Origin: Vreelandella sedimenti
Lineage (GTDB): Bacteria > Pseudomonadota > Gammaproteobacteria > Pseudomonadales > Halomonadaceae
DNA: 64,000 bases
NCBI RefSeq assembly: GCF_013416325.1
Contig: NZ_JACCGK010000013.1
Span: 116,949-180,948 of the forward strand
Direction of reading: 5' to 3'
Shown here: positions 48,255 through 58,123 of the stretch, in pieces
Layout: every line of letters begins with the position of its first letter
Position numbering within the stretch: the first letter of the stretch is position 1
Notes under the pieces: model-generated
What the model saw: only the letters and a program-made list of their open reading frames with translations
The model's database searches: none
What the model was told of the DNA's origin: nothing
Position numbers and translations under genes: made by a program

Positions 48255-49238
48255 CTATTGGCCATCACTCTCGACAAACCCATCTACAAAGTTATCCAAC
48301 GCTTCAAACAGCACTTCACGTATGGGGTCTGCCTCATTTACCAAGTGGTGGCGAGCTTCCGGGTGGCGGTGAATTTCGGCATTAGGAAACTTCTTCGCCA
48401 GAATCGCTAAATTCCACTCCCAATCGACGGTCAAATCCTGCTCGCCTTGGAGTATCAGGGTAGGCAGTGGGTTGGGCCCCTGCGCAAGTAAGCGAGGCAT
48501 CCAGCGGCGCATAGCGCTCACCCAGGCAACGCTCAAACGCTCGGGCTGCAGCGGATCACCCTCACGTAGAAATTCAGTGAACTGCTCATCGGTAGAGTTG
48601 GGACGATATTTACGCGGCAACTCTTTTAAAAACGGGCTGGCAATCAAGTGCAGCCAGCTGGTTTGGCTCCATCCCCAAGGCCGCACCAGGGGCGCCAGCA
48701 GCACCAAACCCGACCAGCCGGAAGCCTCACGGCGGGTGAGTGCATCGGTGGCTAGAATCGCCCCACCGGTACTCTGGCCCACGCCTAGCCACGGCTCAGG
48801 CGCCATGCCTTGGCTCTTTAGGGTCATCTGCAAATGGGCCAGGCAGTGCTGATAATCAGCGAAATCTTCTATTGCCGCCCGCGCACCGCTGGAAAGGCCG
48901 TGGCCGGGAAGATCCCACAGCACCACTCGCCAGCCCTTAGCCAGCAGGCGTTCAAGCAAATGGCGATATAGCCCCATATGATCGAAATAGCCGTGTACCA
49001 CGAAGGCAGTGCCCACCGGCTGCGGGGGGCTCCACACTTGGCACCACAGCGCAAAGCGCCCCGTATCGATAAAGCCTGCATGCACTTCACTGGTATCTAA
49101 CAGCAGTGCTTCTAAGCCATAGTGGTGAAAATAGCCTTGCATGGCATCTGCCAATACTTCCCCTGGCAACAGGCGGCTAAGGGCGGTATCGCCCGAGGCG
49201 TGGCGAAACAAGCCTTCCAGATGTTGGAAATCACGCAT
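48255..49238 (-). CDS. Alpha/beta hydrolase (lysophospholipase-like)
   Basis: A 327-aa hydrolase of the Hydrolase_4 type. Nucleophile elbow GVGQSTGGAI, oxyanion region VVHGYFDHMGLYRHLL, acid in GEQDLTVDWEW and catalytic His in EARHHLVNEAD. The substrate is not readable; a monoacyl lipid is typical. The start at 49238 is followed by RDFQHLEGLF. Confidence 0.85.
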   Translation of the reverse strand: MRDFQHLEGLFRHASGDTALSRLLPGEVLADAMQGYFHHYGLEALLLDTSEVHAGFIDTGRFALWCQVWSPPQPVGTAFVVHGYFDHMGLYRHLLERLLAKGWRVVLWDLPGHGLSSGARAAIEDFADYQHCLAHLQMTLKSQGMAPEPWLGVGQSTGGAILATDALTRREASGWSGLVLLAPLVRPWGWSQTSWLHLIASPFLKELPRKYRPNSTDEQFTEFLREGDPLQPERLSVAWVSAMRRWMPRLLAQGPNPLPTLILQGEQDLTVDWEWNLAILAKKFPNAEIHRHPEARHHLVNEADPIREVLFEALDNFVDGFVESDGQ

Positions 49239-49455
49239 CGTTGTTTCTCCATAACGCCATTTTCCGTTGGCCTAGACGCGGCTGATGAGTCGCGTTCCCA
49301 AAACCTAATACCTAGTCATTTGGTCGAGCATTTTAGCGCATTAGGGTCTACGCTGTTTACATGCCCGAGCAGGTGTGGAATTATTTTCCATAAATACATT
49401 TTACTCTGACCGTGGCAAACACATTCCCCACGGGCATCCTCACAGGAGAAACCCC

Positions 49456-51642
49456 ATGAGCGAGCGTATCACGCGCCACCGTTTACAAGTGGCAGCCGAT
49501 TTAGATCGTTTTATAAATGAGCAGGCGCTACCGGGAACAGGTGTTGATGAAAACGCCTTTTGGGCCGGTGTGGATGGTCTGTTTCATGATTTGACCCCTA
49601 AAAACCACCAATTGCTGGAAGAGCGCGACACGCTGCAAGAAAAACTTGACGTGTGGCACCGGGAAAACCCCGGCCCGGTCACCGATATGCCGGGATACCG
49701 TCGCTTCCTGAAAGAGGTCGGCTATCTGGTGGAAGCACCGGCTAACGTCAAAGCGACCACTGCCAACGTTGACCGTGAAGTAGCCGTTCAGGCAGGCCCT
49801 CAGTTGGTTGTACCAGTGAGCAATGCACGCTATGCGCTGAATGCGGCTAACGCGCGCTGGGGCAGCCTTTACGACGCCCTGTACGGCACCGATGCGATAT
49901 CCGAAGAGGATGGCGCGGAAAAAGGCACCAGCTTCAACCCGAAACGTGGCGCCAAAGTGATTGCCTACGCCCGTGGCGTGCTTGACCGCGCGGCACCGCT
50001 GGCGACTGGCTCGCACCGTGATGCGGTGAACTACGCCATTCGTGATGAGCACTTGGTGGTGTCGCTGGAAGGCGGTCGTGAGACGGGCCTTAAGGATTCC
50101 GGCAAGTTGATTGGTTTTACCGGCGAAGCGGCCAAACCCGACGCGATTCTGTTGGGTAACAACGGCCTGCACCTGGAAATCCAGATTGATCCCAACGACG
50201 CCATCGGCAAAACCGACCCGGCAGGCGTTAAAGATGTCGTGGTGGAAGCCGCTCTGACCACCATCATGGATTGCGAAGACTCCGTTGCCGCCGTAGATTC
50301 AGAAGACAAAGTGGGTGTTTACAGCAACTGGCTGGGCCTGATGAAGGGCGATCTGGAAGAGAAGATCGAAAAAGGCGGCAAGACGTTTACCCGCAAGCTG
50401 AACGCCGACCGCACCTGGCAAACCACCGATGGCAGCAGCGTCACGCTACCCGGCCGTTCGCTGATGTTCGTGCGTAATGTGGGTCACTTAATGACCACAC
50501 CGGCGATTTTGGATGAGAAAGGCAACGAGCTACCGGAAGGTATCCTGGATGCGGTGGTCACCTCGCTGCTCGCGTTACATGATCTGAAGAAAGACGCTGA
50601 CCAGCCGCGCAACTCGCGCACTGGCTCTGTTTATATCGTCAAGCCGAAGATGCACGGTCCTAAAGAAGTTGCCTTCGCTAACGAGCTGTTTAGCCGCGTT
50701 GAAGACATTTTGGGCATGAACCGCGACACCCTGAAAATGGGTATCATGGACGAAGAGCGCCGCACCACCGTCAACCTCAAGGCGTGTATCGCTGAAGCGG
50801 CTTCACGGGTGGCGTTTATCAATACCGGCTTCCTCGACCGTACCGGCGACGAAATGCACACTGCCATGGAAGCGGGTCCCATGGTGCGCAAGGGCGACAT
50901 GAAAAGCGCCGCTTGGATTCAGGCCTACGAGAAGAGCAACGTGCAAGTGGGTCTTGCCTGCGGTCTACGCGGTCGTGCCCAGATCGGTAAAGGCATGTGG
51001 GCCATGCCTGACCTGATGCACAACATGTTGGAGCAGAAAATCGGTCATCCGAAAGCGGGTGCCAACACCGCTTGGGTGCCATCCCCTACGGCCGCTGCGC
51101 TGCACGCGCTGCACTATCATCAGGTCAACGTCACCGACGTTCAGCGCGAGCTGGAAGAGTTGGGCGAGCCCGACTACCTGGACGACCTACTCACCGTGCC
51201 GGTAGCGGAAAACGCCAACTGGTCAGATGAAGAGAAGCAGCAGGAGCTGGATAACAACTGCCAGGGTATTCTCGGCTACGTAGTTCGCTGGGTAGAGCAT
51301 GGCGTCGGTTGCTCGAAAGTGCCGGATATCCACAACGTAGGCCTGATGGAAGACCGCGCCACGCTGCGCATCTCCAGCCAGCACATTGCCAACTGGCTAC
51401 ATCACGGCATTGTCGATGCACCGCGAGTGGAAGAGACCCTCAAGCGCATGGCCAAGGTAGTCGACGAGCAGAACGCTGGCGATCCTACTTACACCGCCAT
51501 GAGCGCCAACTTTGAAGGCTCCACGGCTTTCAAAGCCGCCTCCGACCTGATCTTCAAAGGCCGTGTACAGCCTTCCGGCTACACCGAGCCGCTACTGCAC
51601 GAGTGGCGTCAGGTGCATAAGGCCCAGGTGCATAAGGCATAG
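49456..51642 (+). CDS. glcB: Malate synthase G
   Basis: A 728-aa enzyme joining glyoxylate and acetyl-CoA to malate, in the glyoxylate shunt. The N-terminal [30 protein letters not shown] is characteristic of type [43 protein letters not shown] and [17 protein letters not shown] are catalytic-domain motifs. ACAGGAGAAACCCC is the ribosome site. The C-terminus is extended by an in-frame duplication ([10 protein letters not shown]) from a 15-bp tandem repeat. Confidence 0.96.
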   Translation: MSERITRHRLQVAADLDRFINEQALPGTGVDENAFWAGVDGLFHDLTPKNHQLLEERDTLQEKLDVWHRENPGPVTDMPGYRRFLKEVGYLVEAPANVKATTANVDREVAVQAGPQLVVPVSNARYALNAANARWGSLYDALYGTDAISEEDGAEKGTSFNPKRGAKVIAYARGVLDRAAPLATGSHRDAVNYAIRDEHLVVSLEGGRETGLKDSGKLIGFTGEAAKPDAILLGNNGLHLEIQIDPNDAIGKTDPAGVKDVVVEAALTTIMDCEDSVAAVDSEDKVGVYSNWLGLMKGDLEEKIEKGGKTFTRKLNADRTWQTTDGSSVTLPGRSLMFVRNVGHLMTTPAILDEKGNELPEGILDAVVTSLLALHDLKKDADQPRNSRTGSVYIVKPKMHGPKEVAFANELFSRVEDILGMNRDTLKMGIMDEERRTTVNLKACIAEAASRVAFINTGFLDRTGDEMHTAMEAGPMVRKGDMKSAAWIQAYEKSNVQVGLACGLRGRAQIGKGMWAMPDLMHNMLEQKIGHPKAGANTAWVPSPTAAALHALHYHQVNVTDVQRELEELGEPDYLDDLLTVPVAENANWSDEEKQQELDNNCQGILGYVVRWVEHGVGCSKVPDIHNVGLMEDRATLRISSQHIANWLHHGIVDAPRVEETLKRMAKVVDEQNAGDPTYTAMSANFEGSTAFKAASDLIFKGRVQPSGYTEPLLHEWRQVHKAQVHKA

Positions 51643-51653
51643 GTGCATAAGGC
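51611..51653. repeat. 15-bp tandem repeat at the end of glcB
   Basis: AGGTGCATAAGGC occurs at 51611, 51626 and 51641, one per 15 bases. Copies one and two are coding; the third starts after the TAG stop at 51640-51642. Confidence 0.9.
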
Positions 51654-51681
51654 ATAGTAAGTTCGTTTTATGGTGTAATCA

Positions 51682-51711
51682 GCCTCGAGGTTCATTCCTC
51701 GGGGCTTTTTT
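51682..51711 (+). terminator. Terminator of glcB
   Basis: Stem GCCTCGAGG / CCTCGGGGC (with one mismatch) and 6 bases of loop, followed by TTTTTT. Confidence 0.85.
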
Positions 51712-51727
51712 ATAAAGGAAAACAATA

Positions 51728-52159
51728 ATGACCGTAATGACTGCCGAGCAAATCGAACACTTTCTGGATGAAGTCTTTCCCCAGCGGATGGGCAAGATAG
51801 AGAGCGTGGGCGACATGACAGCCACCATGCGCTTGAAAATCGGCAACGAGCATCTGCGCCCCGGCCCGCGGGTTTCCGGGCCCACCATGATGGGTTTTGC
51901 GGATGTGGCTATGTATGTGGCGATATTGGCGCAAATTGGCCCCGAACCCATGGCCGTGACCAGCGACTTAAACTGCCACTTCCTCCGCGCAGCGTCAGGT
52001 GATCATGACATTATCGCCCACGCCAAGCTGATCAAACTCGGCCGCCGCTTAGCGGTGGGCGAAGTACAGTTATTTTCAGCCAGCGACGAAACGCGACCTG
52101 TGGTGCATGTCACCGCCAGCTATGCGCTGCCTCAAAGACCTGATGACGTTTCAGCTTGA
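51728..52159 (+). CDS. PaaI family thioesterase
   Basis: A 143-aa hot-dog-fold acyl-CoA thioesterase. RPGPRVSGPTMMGFADVAMYVAILAQIGPEPMAVTSDLNCHFLRAAS has the family glycine and Asp. It probably hydrolyses a small aryl- or acyl-CoA. AAAGGAAAACAATA is the ribosome site. It is convergent with the aldehyde oxidase genes. Confidence 0.87.
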   Translation: MTVMTAEQIEHFLDEVFPQRMGKIESVGDMTATMRLKIGNEHLRPGPRVSGPTMMGFADVAMYVAILAQIGPEPMAVTSDLNCHFLRAASGDHDIIAHAKLIKLGRRLAVGEVQLFSASDETRPVVHVTASYALPQRPDDVSA

Positions 52160-52178
52160 GCCATTCCGCGTCAGGCCA

Positions 52179-54368
52179 TCAAGGTGCAGCGTTAGAGAGT
52201 TGGTCGATCATTCGATCCAGGGTTATGGGGTACTCACGCACCCGAACGCCGGTGGCATTATAGATAGCGTTGGCGATAGCCGCCGCCACGCCACAGATGC
52301 CAAGCTCACCGACCCCCTTGGATTTCAGGGGTGATGAAGCTGCATCCGTAGTATCCAGAAAAATAACCTCCTGCTCAGGGATATCAGCGTGAACCGCCAC
52401 CTCGTAACTGGCAAGGTCGTGATTAACAAAAAAACCGCGCTCGAGGTCGACGGTTAGCCCCTCCGACAAAGCAGCGCCCACGCCCATCGTCATACCGCCG
52501 AGCACTTGGCTGCGCGCGGTGATCGGATTTAGGATGCGGCCCGCATCACACACTGCGAGCATACGCCGAACACGTGTTTCGCCGGTATAGGCATGCACCC
52601 CTACCTCGATGAAATGTGCCCCAAAGGTGCCAATCTGCATGTCGTCTTTAAAGTCGCCAAAGTGGATCGTATCTTCAGCGACAAACTCTTCGCCGTTTGC
52701 CACTTCTGAAAGTGCCAAATCAGTATCCCCGGCTAGCACGCGGCTGTTTTCAAAACGCGGCGTTTCGACATCTAAGTGCTTGGCTATTTGCTCTTGAAGC
52801 GCCAAACAGGCGGCGTACACACCGGCGGTAGAACTAGTAGCGCCAAACTGCCCGCCCGACCCGGAAGAAGTGGGATAGGCACTGTTGCCTAACCGAATCT
52901 CCACGTCCTCCATGGCCATCCCCATTGTCTCCGCGGCTGTCTGAGCGAGAATGGTGTAGGAGCCGGTGCCAATGTCGGTCATATCGGTTTCAACGATCAG
53001 CCGCCCGCCCTGTAAACGCACGCGGGCCCCGGAATCCAACGTGGGCGCTCCGCGATAGGCCCCTGCCATACCGTGGCCGATCAACCACTCCCCTTCGCGA
53101 TTTTCCCCAGGCGTGCGATTACGCGCTTCCCAGCCAAAGGCTGCTGCGCCTTGGCGTAAACATTCGACATAATGGCGCTCGCTAAAGGGCTTCGAGGGAT
53201 CTTCCGGGTCGACTTGGGTGTCGTTGAGTATCCTGAACTCGACGGGATCCATGCCCAACTTCTGCGCCATTTCATCCATGGCAATTTCCAGCACGGCAAG
53301 CCCTGAGGCTTCCCCAGGAGCGCGCATATCCGCTGACTCGGGAAGGTTCATGTCGATCAGCTGATGAGCAACGCGACGACTCGCGCCGGCATAAAAAGTG
53401 CGGGTTTGATTAACCGGGTTCTCGCCGCTACCGCCGGGCAGGGTATGCGAAACCGCAGCATGATCGAAGGCGGTTATCTTGCCCTGGGCATCGGCAGCGA
53501 TTCGCAGTCGTTGAAGGGTGCCAGAGCGGTGGGTCGCATTGTTGAACACCAGCGGGCGAGGCAAGGCCAGCTTGACCGGCCGCCCTGAGGCGCGTGAGCC
53601 GAGTGCAGCGAGTACCGCGTCAGCGCGTAGCCACAGTTTTCCGCCAAAGCCACCGCCGACGTAGGGGCTTTCGACGCGAATCGTGTCGGGGTCGATATTG
53701 AAGGAGGTCGCCAACGCCTGTTTATTCATTTCGATCATCTGGTTCGACGTCCACACCGTCATTTTCCCGCCATCAGACCAGTCAACAATCGACGCGTGGG
53801 GTTCCATCATGGCGTGGCTTTGAGAAGCGGTGCGATAAATTTCATCTAGCGTGAAGTCCGCCGTTTGAAACGCCGCGTCAACGTCACCCACGTCTGACAG
53901 TGGTTCGCCGGTGTTATCAAGTTTTTCCCAGGCAGCCTCAAGGTCGAAGACACCCTGCTCTTGCTGGTAGCTGACATCAATCAGCGCCGCGGCGCTACGT
54001 GCCTGCTCCAGGGTATCCGCCACCACTACCGCGATCGCCTGATGATAATGCTCGATCAAATCTCCTCCGAAAAGCCGGGCAACGTTATTTTCCGAGCGAT
54101 CAAGCGGCTCAATCTCCAGCGTTGTTACCACTGATACTACGCCCGGGGCGGCGCGGGCAGAAGACGCATCCATGTGGGTAATTCTACCCTTGGCAATAGT
54201 CGCACACAGGGGATAGCCCACCAGTTGATCCGCCGCCACGTCATTACGCTCGTAAGCATAGGGCGCACGCCCCATCACCTTAAGCGTGCCGTCGATTCGC
54301 GCATGGGGTTTACCGACAATACGGGCACGGTCAAACAGGTTATCTTCCGCTGATTGATTAAAGTCCAT
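52179..54368 (-). CDS. paoC: Aldehyde oxidoreductase, molybdopterin-binding subunit (PaoC-like)
   Basis: A 729-aa large subunit of a xanthine-dehydrogenase-family enzyme. The Mo-cofactor regions GRAPYAYERNDVAADQLVGYPLCATI, ESPYVGGGFGGKLW, and GTGSYTILAQTAAETMGM are seen, and the catalytic Glu region is KGVGELGICGVAAAI (VGE). It is the third gene of the paoA-B-C operon. The maturation factor PaoD/XdhC is absent here. Likely oxidises aromatic aldehydes, as in E. coli (inferred). Confidence 0.88.
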   Translation of the reverse strand: MDFNQSAEDNLFDRARIVGKPHARIDGTLKVMGRAPYAYERNDVAADQLVGYPLCATIAKGRITHMDASSARAAPGVVSVVTTLEIEPLDRSENNVARLFGGDLIEHYHQAIAVVVADTLEQARSAAALIDVSYQQEQGVFDLEAAWEKLDNTGEPLSDVGDVDAAFQTADFTLDEIYRTASQSHAMMEPHASIVDWSDGGKMTVWTSNQMIEMNKQALATSFNIDPDTIRVESPYVGGGFGGKLWLRADAVLAALGSRASGRPVKLALPRPLVFNNATHRSGTLQRLRIAADAQGKITAFDHAAVSHTLPGGSGENPVNQTRTFYAGASRRVAHQLIDMNLPESADMRAPGEASGLAVLEIAMDEMAQKLGMDPVEFRILNDTQVDPEDPSKPFSERHYVECLRQGAAAFGWEARNRTPGENREGEWLIGHGMAGAYRGAPTLDSGARVRLQGGRLIVETDMTDIGTGSYTILAQTAAETMGMAMEDVEIRLGNSAYPTSSGSGGQFGATSSTAGVYAACLALQEQIAKHLDVETPRFENSRVLAGDTDLALSEVANGEEFVAEDTIHFGDFKDDMQIGTFGAHFIEVGVHAYTGETRVRRMLAVCDAGRILNPITARSQVLGGMTMGVGAALSEGLTVDLERGFFVNHDLASYEVAVHADIPEQEVIFLDTTDAASSPLKSKGVGELGICGVAAAIANAIYNATGVRVREYPITLDRMIDQLSNAAP

Positions 54369-54371
54369 GGG

Positions 54372-55322
54372 TCACTCCTGAGCCAGCAGCGCGGCAAGCG
54401 TTCGCTCTGCCAGGGTAAGCTTATAAGCGTTGTCTTGCGTCGGGCGGGCGCCGTCCAGTAATTGGCTCATGACCGCTGATGCGCCCTGGGGCAGCGCCGC
54501 ATCGGCGTCGTCACGGCGCCAAGGCTTGGGGGCCACGCCGCCAAGCGCGACACGTCCTTTGCCCTCCGGCGTTTGGATAAGTGCAACGGAGACCAGCGCA
54601 AAGGCGTAAGAGGCCCGGTCGCGCACCTTAAAATAGGCGTGGTGGCCTTCGACCGGCGCGGGCAGCTCGACGGCGGTAATCATCTCGCCCGCCTCCAGGG
54701 TGTTTTCTACCTCGGGAGTGTCACCGGGCAGTTGGTAAAACGCATCAAGCGGCTTGCGCCGCGTCTCCCCACTAGACGTGACGGTTTCCACTTCGGCATC
54801 TAATACCCTGAGCGCAACGGCCATGTCCGAGGGATGCGTGGCAATACACGCCTCTGAGGTACCGATAACGCCCAACCCACGCGAGCTGGCGCCTTTGCCG
54901 AGTGCCGCACAGCCAGCCCCAGGCGAGCGCTTGTTGCAGGGCATGCCGGTGTCGTAAAAATAGGGGCAACGTGTGCGCTGGAGCAGATTACCGCCGGTAG
55001 TGGCTTTGTTGCGAAGTTGGCCCGATGCGCCCGAGACAAGGGCTCGGCTGAGCACCGCATAATCACGACGAATTCGGTGGTCGGCGGCTAGCGCACTGTT
55101 ACTCACCAATGCCCCCACACGCAGACCGCCGTTGCTGGTCTCGGTAATAGCGTTGAGCCCGGTACCCGTTACATCAACCAGGTGCAGCGGGGTTTCAATC
55201 TCGTGCTTCATTAAATCCAGCAGGTTGGTGCCACCGGCAATAAATTTGGCGCCAGGCACTTCGGCGGCACGGGCGGCCGCCTGGGCGGGATTAGACACGC
55301 GTTCATAGGAGAAGGCTCTCAT
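54372..55322 (-). CDS. paoB: Aldehyde oxidoreductase, FAD-binding subunit (PaoB-like)
   Basis: A 316-aa FAD subunit. The N-terminus MRAFSYERV is the PaoB/YagS start; [15 protein letters not shown] binds FAD, and [34 protein letters not shown] holds the extra cysteines of the PaoB-type 4Fe-4S cluster. The upstream open frame is not used; a 4-bp overlap with paoA (ATGA) supports coupling. Ends 4 bp from paoC. Confidence 0.88.
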   Translation of the reverse strand: MRAFSYERVSNPAQAAARAAEVPGAKFIAGGTNLLDLMKHEIETPLHLVDVTGTGLNAITETSNGGLRVGALVSNSALAADHRIRRDYAVLSRALVSGASGQLRNKATTGGNLLQRTRCPYFYDTGMPCNKRSPGAGCAALGKGASSRGLGVIGTSEACIATHPSDMAVALRVLDAEVETVTSSGETRRKPLDAFYQLPGDTPEVENTLEAGEMITAVELPAPVEGHHAYFKVRDRASYAFALVSVALIQTPEGKGRVALGGVAPKPWRRDDADAALPQGASAVMSQLLDGARPTQDNAYKLTLAERTLAALLAQE

Positions 55323-55885
55323 GCGCGCTCCTCCGCCACCTGATGAATGGCTTTTAGAATATTGGCGTAAGCGCCACAGCGGCAAAGATTGCCCGACATG
55401 CGCTCGCGTATCTCGGCGTCGGTCACCTCAATAGGTGCGGTCAGATCCTTCGTTACATGGCTGGGCAGTTTCGTTCGAATCTCCTCTAGCACTGCCTTTG
55501 CCGAGCAAATCTGGCCCGGCGTGCAGTAGCCGCACTGGAAGGCATCATGATCGAGGAAAGCTTGCTGCATGGGATCAAGATGATCCGCTTCCCCTAATCC
55601 TTCGATGGTCGCCACGTCATCACCTTCATGCATCACCGCCAGCGTCAGGCAGGCGTTAATCCGCTCGCCATTCACCGACACCGTGCAAGCGCCGCACTGC
55701 CCGTGGTCGCAGCCCTTCTTGGTGCCGGTGAGTTTTAAATGTTCACGCAAGGCATCCAGCAGCGTCGTTCGGTTATCCAGTTCAAGCTGGTGCCTTGCTC
55801 CATTGACCACTAAAGAGACGTTCGAGCGCTCCGCGCCATTCTGTGCGGTTTCGCGATGCCTTTCAGCGCTATTAGGTGGGTTCAT
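55319..55885 (-). CDS. paoA: Aldehyde oxidoreductase, 2Fe-2S subunit (PaoA-like)
   Basis: A 188-aa subunit with two 2Fe-2S clusters: a plant-type site [11 protein letters not shown] and the alpha-helical site [12 protein letters not shown] ... [12 protein letters not shown]. No twin-arginine signal is seen, unlike E. coli PaoA, so a cytoplasmic enzyme is possible. It is the first gene of the operon. The 253-bp gap up to the next gene has no clear content beyond a GC hairpin near the DUF411 stop. Confidence 0.88.
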   Translation of the reverse strand: MNPPNSAERHRETAQNGAERSNVSLVVNGARHQLELDNRTTLLDALREHLKLTGTKKGCDHGQCGACTVSVNGERINACLTLAVMHEGDDVATIEGLGEADHLDPMQQAFLDHDAFQCGYCTPGQICSAKAVLEEIRTKLPSHVTKDLTAPIEVTDAEIRERMSGNLCRCGAYANILKAIHQVAEERA

Positions 55886-56138
55886 AACTATGCGCCTTCC
55901 CTGCTCATTGCTGTCGTTTTATGAATGTCGTAACGACTTCAGCATAGTCATGATTGAGGTGAGCAACCCGGCTATTGGGTATAAAGGTTTTGAAAAACTC
56001 TATGGCACCCTCTGTACACGCTGTTGCTACGCGATGCTATACGTTTTATATCCACGCCAAAAAAGCATGAGGGAGGCCTTACGTGCGCCCGCTTTCGCAA
56101 AAAAGCGCCATCAGGTAACGAGCCTGAGGCGCACAGCA

Positions 56139-56585
56139 TCACGGCGCCAGCGTCATGAACGGCTCATCTTGCTGATCGCTAAACGCGTAGACGTTATAGG
56201 GTTCATCCTGAGGCCCCGGCATACCCGGTGTGCCAATGGGCATACCCGCCAAACCAATTCCGTCAACATCAGGCTGTTGCTCAAACAACGCCTGCACGGC
56301 TTCCATCGGAACATGGCCTTCGATCCAATACTCGCCCATCTCAATGGTATGGCACGACCCCAGACCATAAGGCACGCCCGCTTGCTGCTTGATGTCGCCT
56401 AACTCTACGTCATCAATAATCGTTACTTCTACGCCGAGTTCTTCAAGATGGCGCGCATAAGCGTCACAGCAGCCGCACTGGGGGTTCTTATACAGTGTGG
56501 CCTCGTCAGGCAGTGCCGCATGGGCCGAGGTCGCCCCCAGAACCAGTGCACCAGATAAAAATAGTGATGTCGTTAAACGGCTCAT
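56139..56585 (-). CDS. DUF411 metal-binding protein (CopG-like)
   Basis: A 148-aa exported protein: signal peptide (cut after AHA), then LYKNPQCGCCDAYARHLEELGVEVTIID, the CxCC motif of the DUF411 family, plus PYGLGSCHTIEMGEYWIEGHVP, in which Cys, His and Met may bind copper. Members sit in copper-resistance loci. The start overlaps the stop of the small membrane-protein gene by 3 bases (ATGA). Confidence 0.88.
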   Translation of the reverse strand: MSRLTTSLFLSGALVLGATSAHAALPDEATLYKNPQCGCCDAYARHLEELGVEVTIIDDVELGDIKQQAGVPYGLGSCHTIEMGEYWIEGHVPMEAVQALFEQQPDVDGIGLAGMPIGTPGMPGPQDEPYNVYAFSDQQDEPFMTLAP

Positions 56586-56731
56586 GCATGACCTCCTTGA
56601 TGAGAACGACTAAAAAGATATTTAGTAAGCGACGCGATCCCAAGCCCCGTCAACAATAAAAATGCCAGAGGCATTAACCAGCCTACCCAGCCCAAAGAGC
56701 TCATAAAGGCAAAACAGTCTGCGTTCATCAT
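56582..56731 (-). CDS. Small membrane protein before the DUF411 gene (49 aa)
   Basis: Product MMNADCFAFMSSLGWVGWLM... has one helix (GWLMPLAFLLLTGLGIASL) and ends TKYLFSRSHQGGHA. AGGAG lies before the start and the stop is joined to the next ATG, so it forms an operon with the DUF411 gene. The plan DC...GW..MP...LGIA.L.KYL.S matches the 44-aa protein after merA. Function unknown; a metal-stress role is inferred from the two settings. Confidence 0.7.
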   Translation of the reverse strand: MMNADCFAFMSSLGWVGWLMPLAFLLLTGLGIASLTKYLFSRSHQGGHA

Positions 56732-56876
56732 GGCAAAACTCCTACGAGCATTAAAGCAATGAAACCAACATGCTTATTACACAGCTGAAGCTTACAACCT
56801 GTGTGTGACACAGAGGTCAAGTTAGCCATCATGTTTAACAATGTTTTTTTGATGCAGGTCATTAGAAGACCCTCGG

Positions 56877-56893
56877 TTCAGGCTCATTTCAGG
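56877..56893 (+). promoter_or_regulatory. Candidate CopR site before the cupredoxin-copRS genes
   Basis: TTCAGG-CTCAT-TTCAGG, a direct repeat with 11-bp period, as OmpR-family regulators bind. A like repeat lies upstream of copA at 59451-59467. Confidence 0.6.
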
Positions 56894-56940
56894 TTGACGC
56901 GATATAACTAACGGGTAAATACCATTGCGAGGCAAATATA

Positions 56941-57444
56941 ATGCGCACGAATTACCTGATGCTTGGCTTACTAACGATATCGCTTAGTGCCTTAACCTTC
57001 ACTGCATGGGCCGCTGGTCAGCACGAGGACAGTCAGCACAGCGCGAACAATGCCGAGGCTGACCGCACGATTAGCGTAGAAGCGGGTGATATGTGGTTCG
57101 ATCCTGAAGACATCCAAGTCACAGCAGGTGAAACTATTCGGTTTGAAATTATCAATAATGGCAGCCTTGAACACGAATTTGTAATAGGTGATAAAGCCGC
57201 CCAGGAAGAGCATCGGATAATGATGCAGGAAATGAGTGGTGGCCATGGTGACGCTCATGGCGGGCACGGTGGCCACGACATGGCAGAAGGTGAGCACGGC
57301 GGGCAGATGCCATCTATCACCATCGGGGCAGGTGAGACCAAAACACTGGTGTGGACTGCCCCTTCGAATGTTGAGAGTTTGGAATACGCCTGCAATATCC
57401 CTGGTCATTATGAATCAGGGATGTATGGTGACATTAATTTCTAA
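56941..57444 (+). CDS. Cupredoxin-domain copper protein
   Basis: A 167-aa periplasmic blue-copper-type protein. Signal peptide (cut near AWAAG); VSVEAGDMWFDPEDIQVTAGETIRFEIINNGSLEHEFVIG gives the first ligand His; ACNIPGHYESGMYG gives Cys, His and Met. A His/Gly/Met-rich loop (SGGHGDAHGGHGGHDMAEGEHGG) between strands may bind extra copper. First gene of the copR/copS transcript. Confidence 0.9.
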   Translation: MRTNYLMLGLLTISLSALTFTAWAAGQHEDSQHSANNAEADRTISVEAGDMWFDPEDIQVTAGETIRFEIINNGSLEHEFVIGDKAAQEEHRIMMQEMSGGHGDAHGGHGGHDMAEGEHGGQMPSITIGAGETKTLVWTAPSNVESLEYACNIPGHYESGMYGDINF

Positions 57445-57457
57445 CGCGATGTAACCT

Positions 57458-58123
57458 ATGAAACTGTTGCTTTTAGAAGACGATGACCTATTAGCTGAAA
57501 GTTTGGCTGAAAGTCTGAAAGACAACGGTTACCTCGTCGACATAGCCGACTCCGTTAAGTCGGCTATGTCGTTCATGGCAACCGAGGAGTACGAGCTTGC
57601 CATCCTGGATATTGGGTTACCCGATGGTTCGGGTCTTGAGCTAATCACGCGTTGGCGCAAGCAAAAACGCACGATCCCTGTCCTGATACTCACTGCGCGC
57701 GATACCTGGGAAGACAAGGTCATTGGCTTGGAAACAGGGGCCGACGACTACCTCACCAAACCCTTTCACGAAGCCGAACTGATGGCGCGTTTGAAGGCCC
57801 TGCTGCGCAGGCAGTCTGGCCAGCTATCCCACGTCATCACCCTCAACGGGGTGTCCCTGGATGAAGCAGGCCAGCGCGTTTCCAGCGAAGGGGCAACATG
57901 GCGTTCGCTTACCGCCACCGAGTTTCGACTACTACGCTACCTGATGCTCCACCCTGACCGTATCCACTCCAAGGAGCGACTACTGGAACAGCTTTACGCG
58001 TTAGAGCAAGACGCCGCCGCACCCAACTTGGTAGAGGTATACGTGGCTCGTTTGCGCCGCTATCTTGGCAAATCGATTATCCAGACGCGCCGCGGCCAGG
58101 GGTACGTTTTTGTTTCACGTTAA
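57458..58123 (+). CDS. copR: OmpR-family response regulator, CopR-like
   Basis: A 221-aa regulator: receiver domain with acidic pocket LLLEDDD, phospho-acceptor D51 in AILDIGLPDGSG, and Lys in DDYLTKPFHEAEL, then a winged helix (LTATEFRLLRYLMLHPDRIHSKERLLEQLY, RRGQGYVFV). It lies between copper genes and is followed by its sensor kinase; the copper signal is inferred from this context. Confidence 0.88.
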   Translation: MKLLLLEDDDLLAESLAESLKDNGYLVDIADSVKSAMSFMATEEYELAILDIGLPDGSGLELITRWRKQKRTIPVLILTARDTWEDKVIGLETGADDYLTKPFHEAELMARLKALLRRQSGQLSHVITLNGVSLDEAGQRVSSEGATWRSLTATEFRLLRYLMLHPDRIHSKERLLEQLYALEQDAAAPNLVEVYVARLRRYLGKSIIQTRRGQGYVFVSR

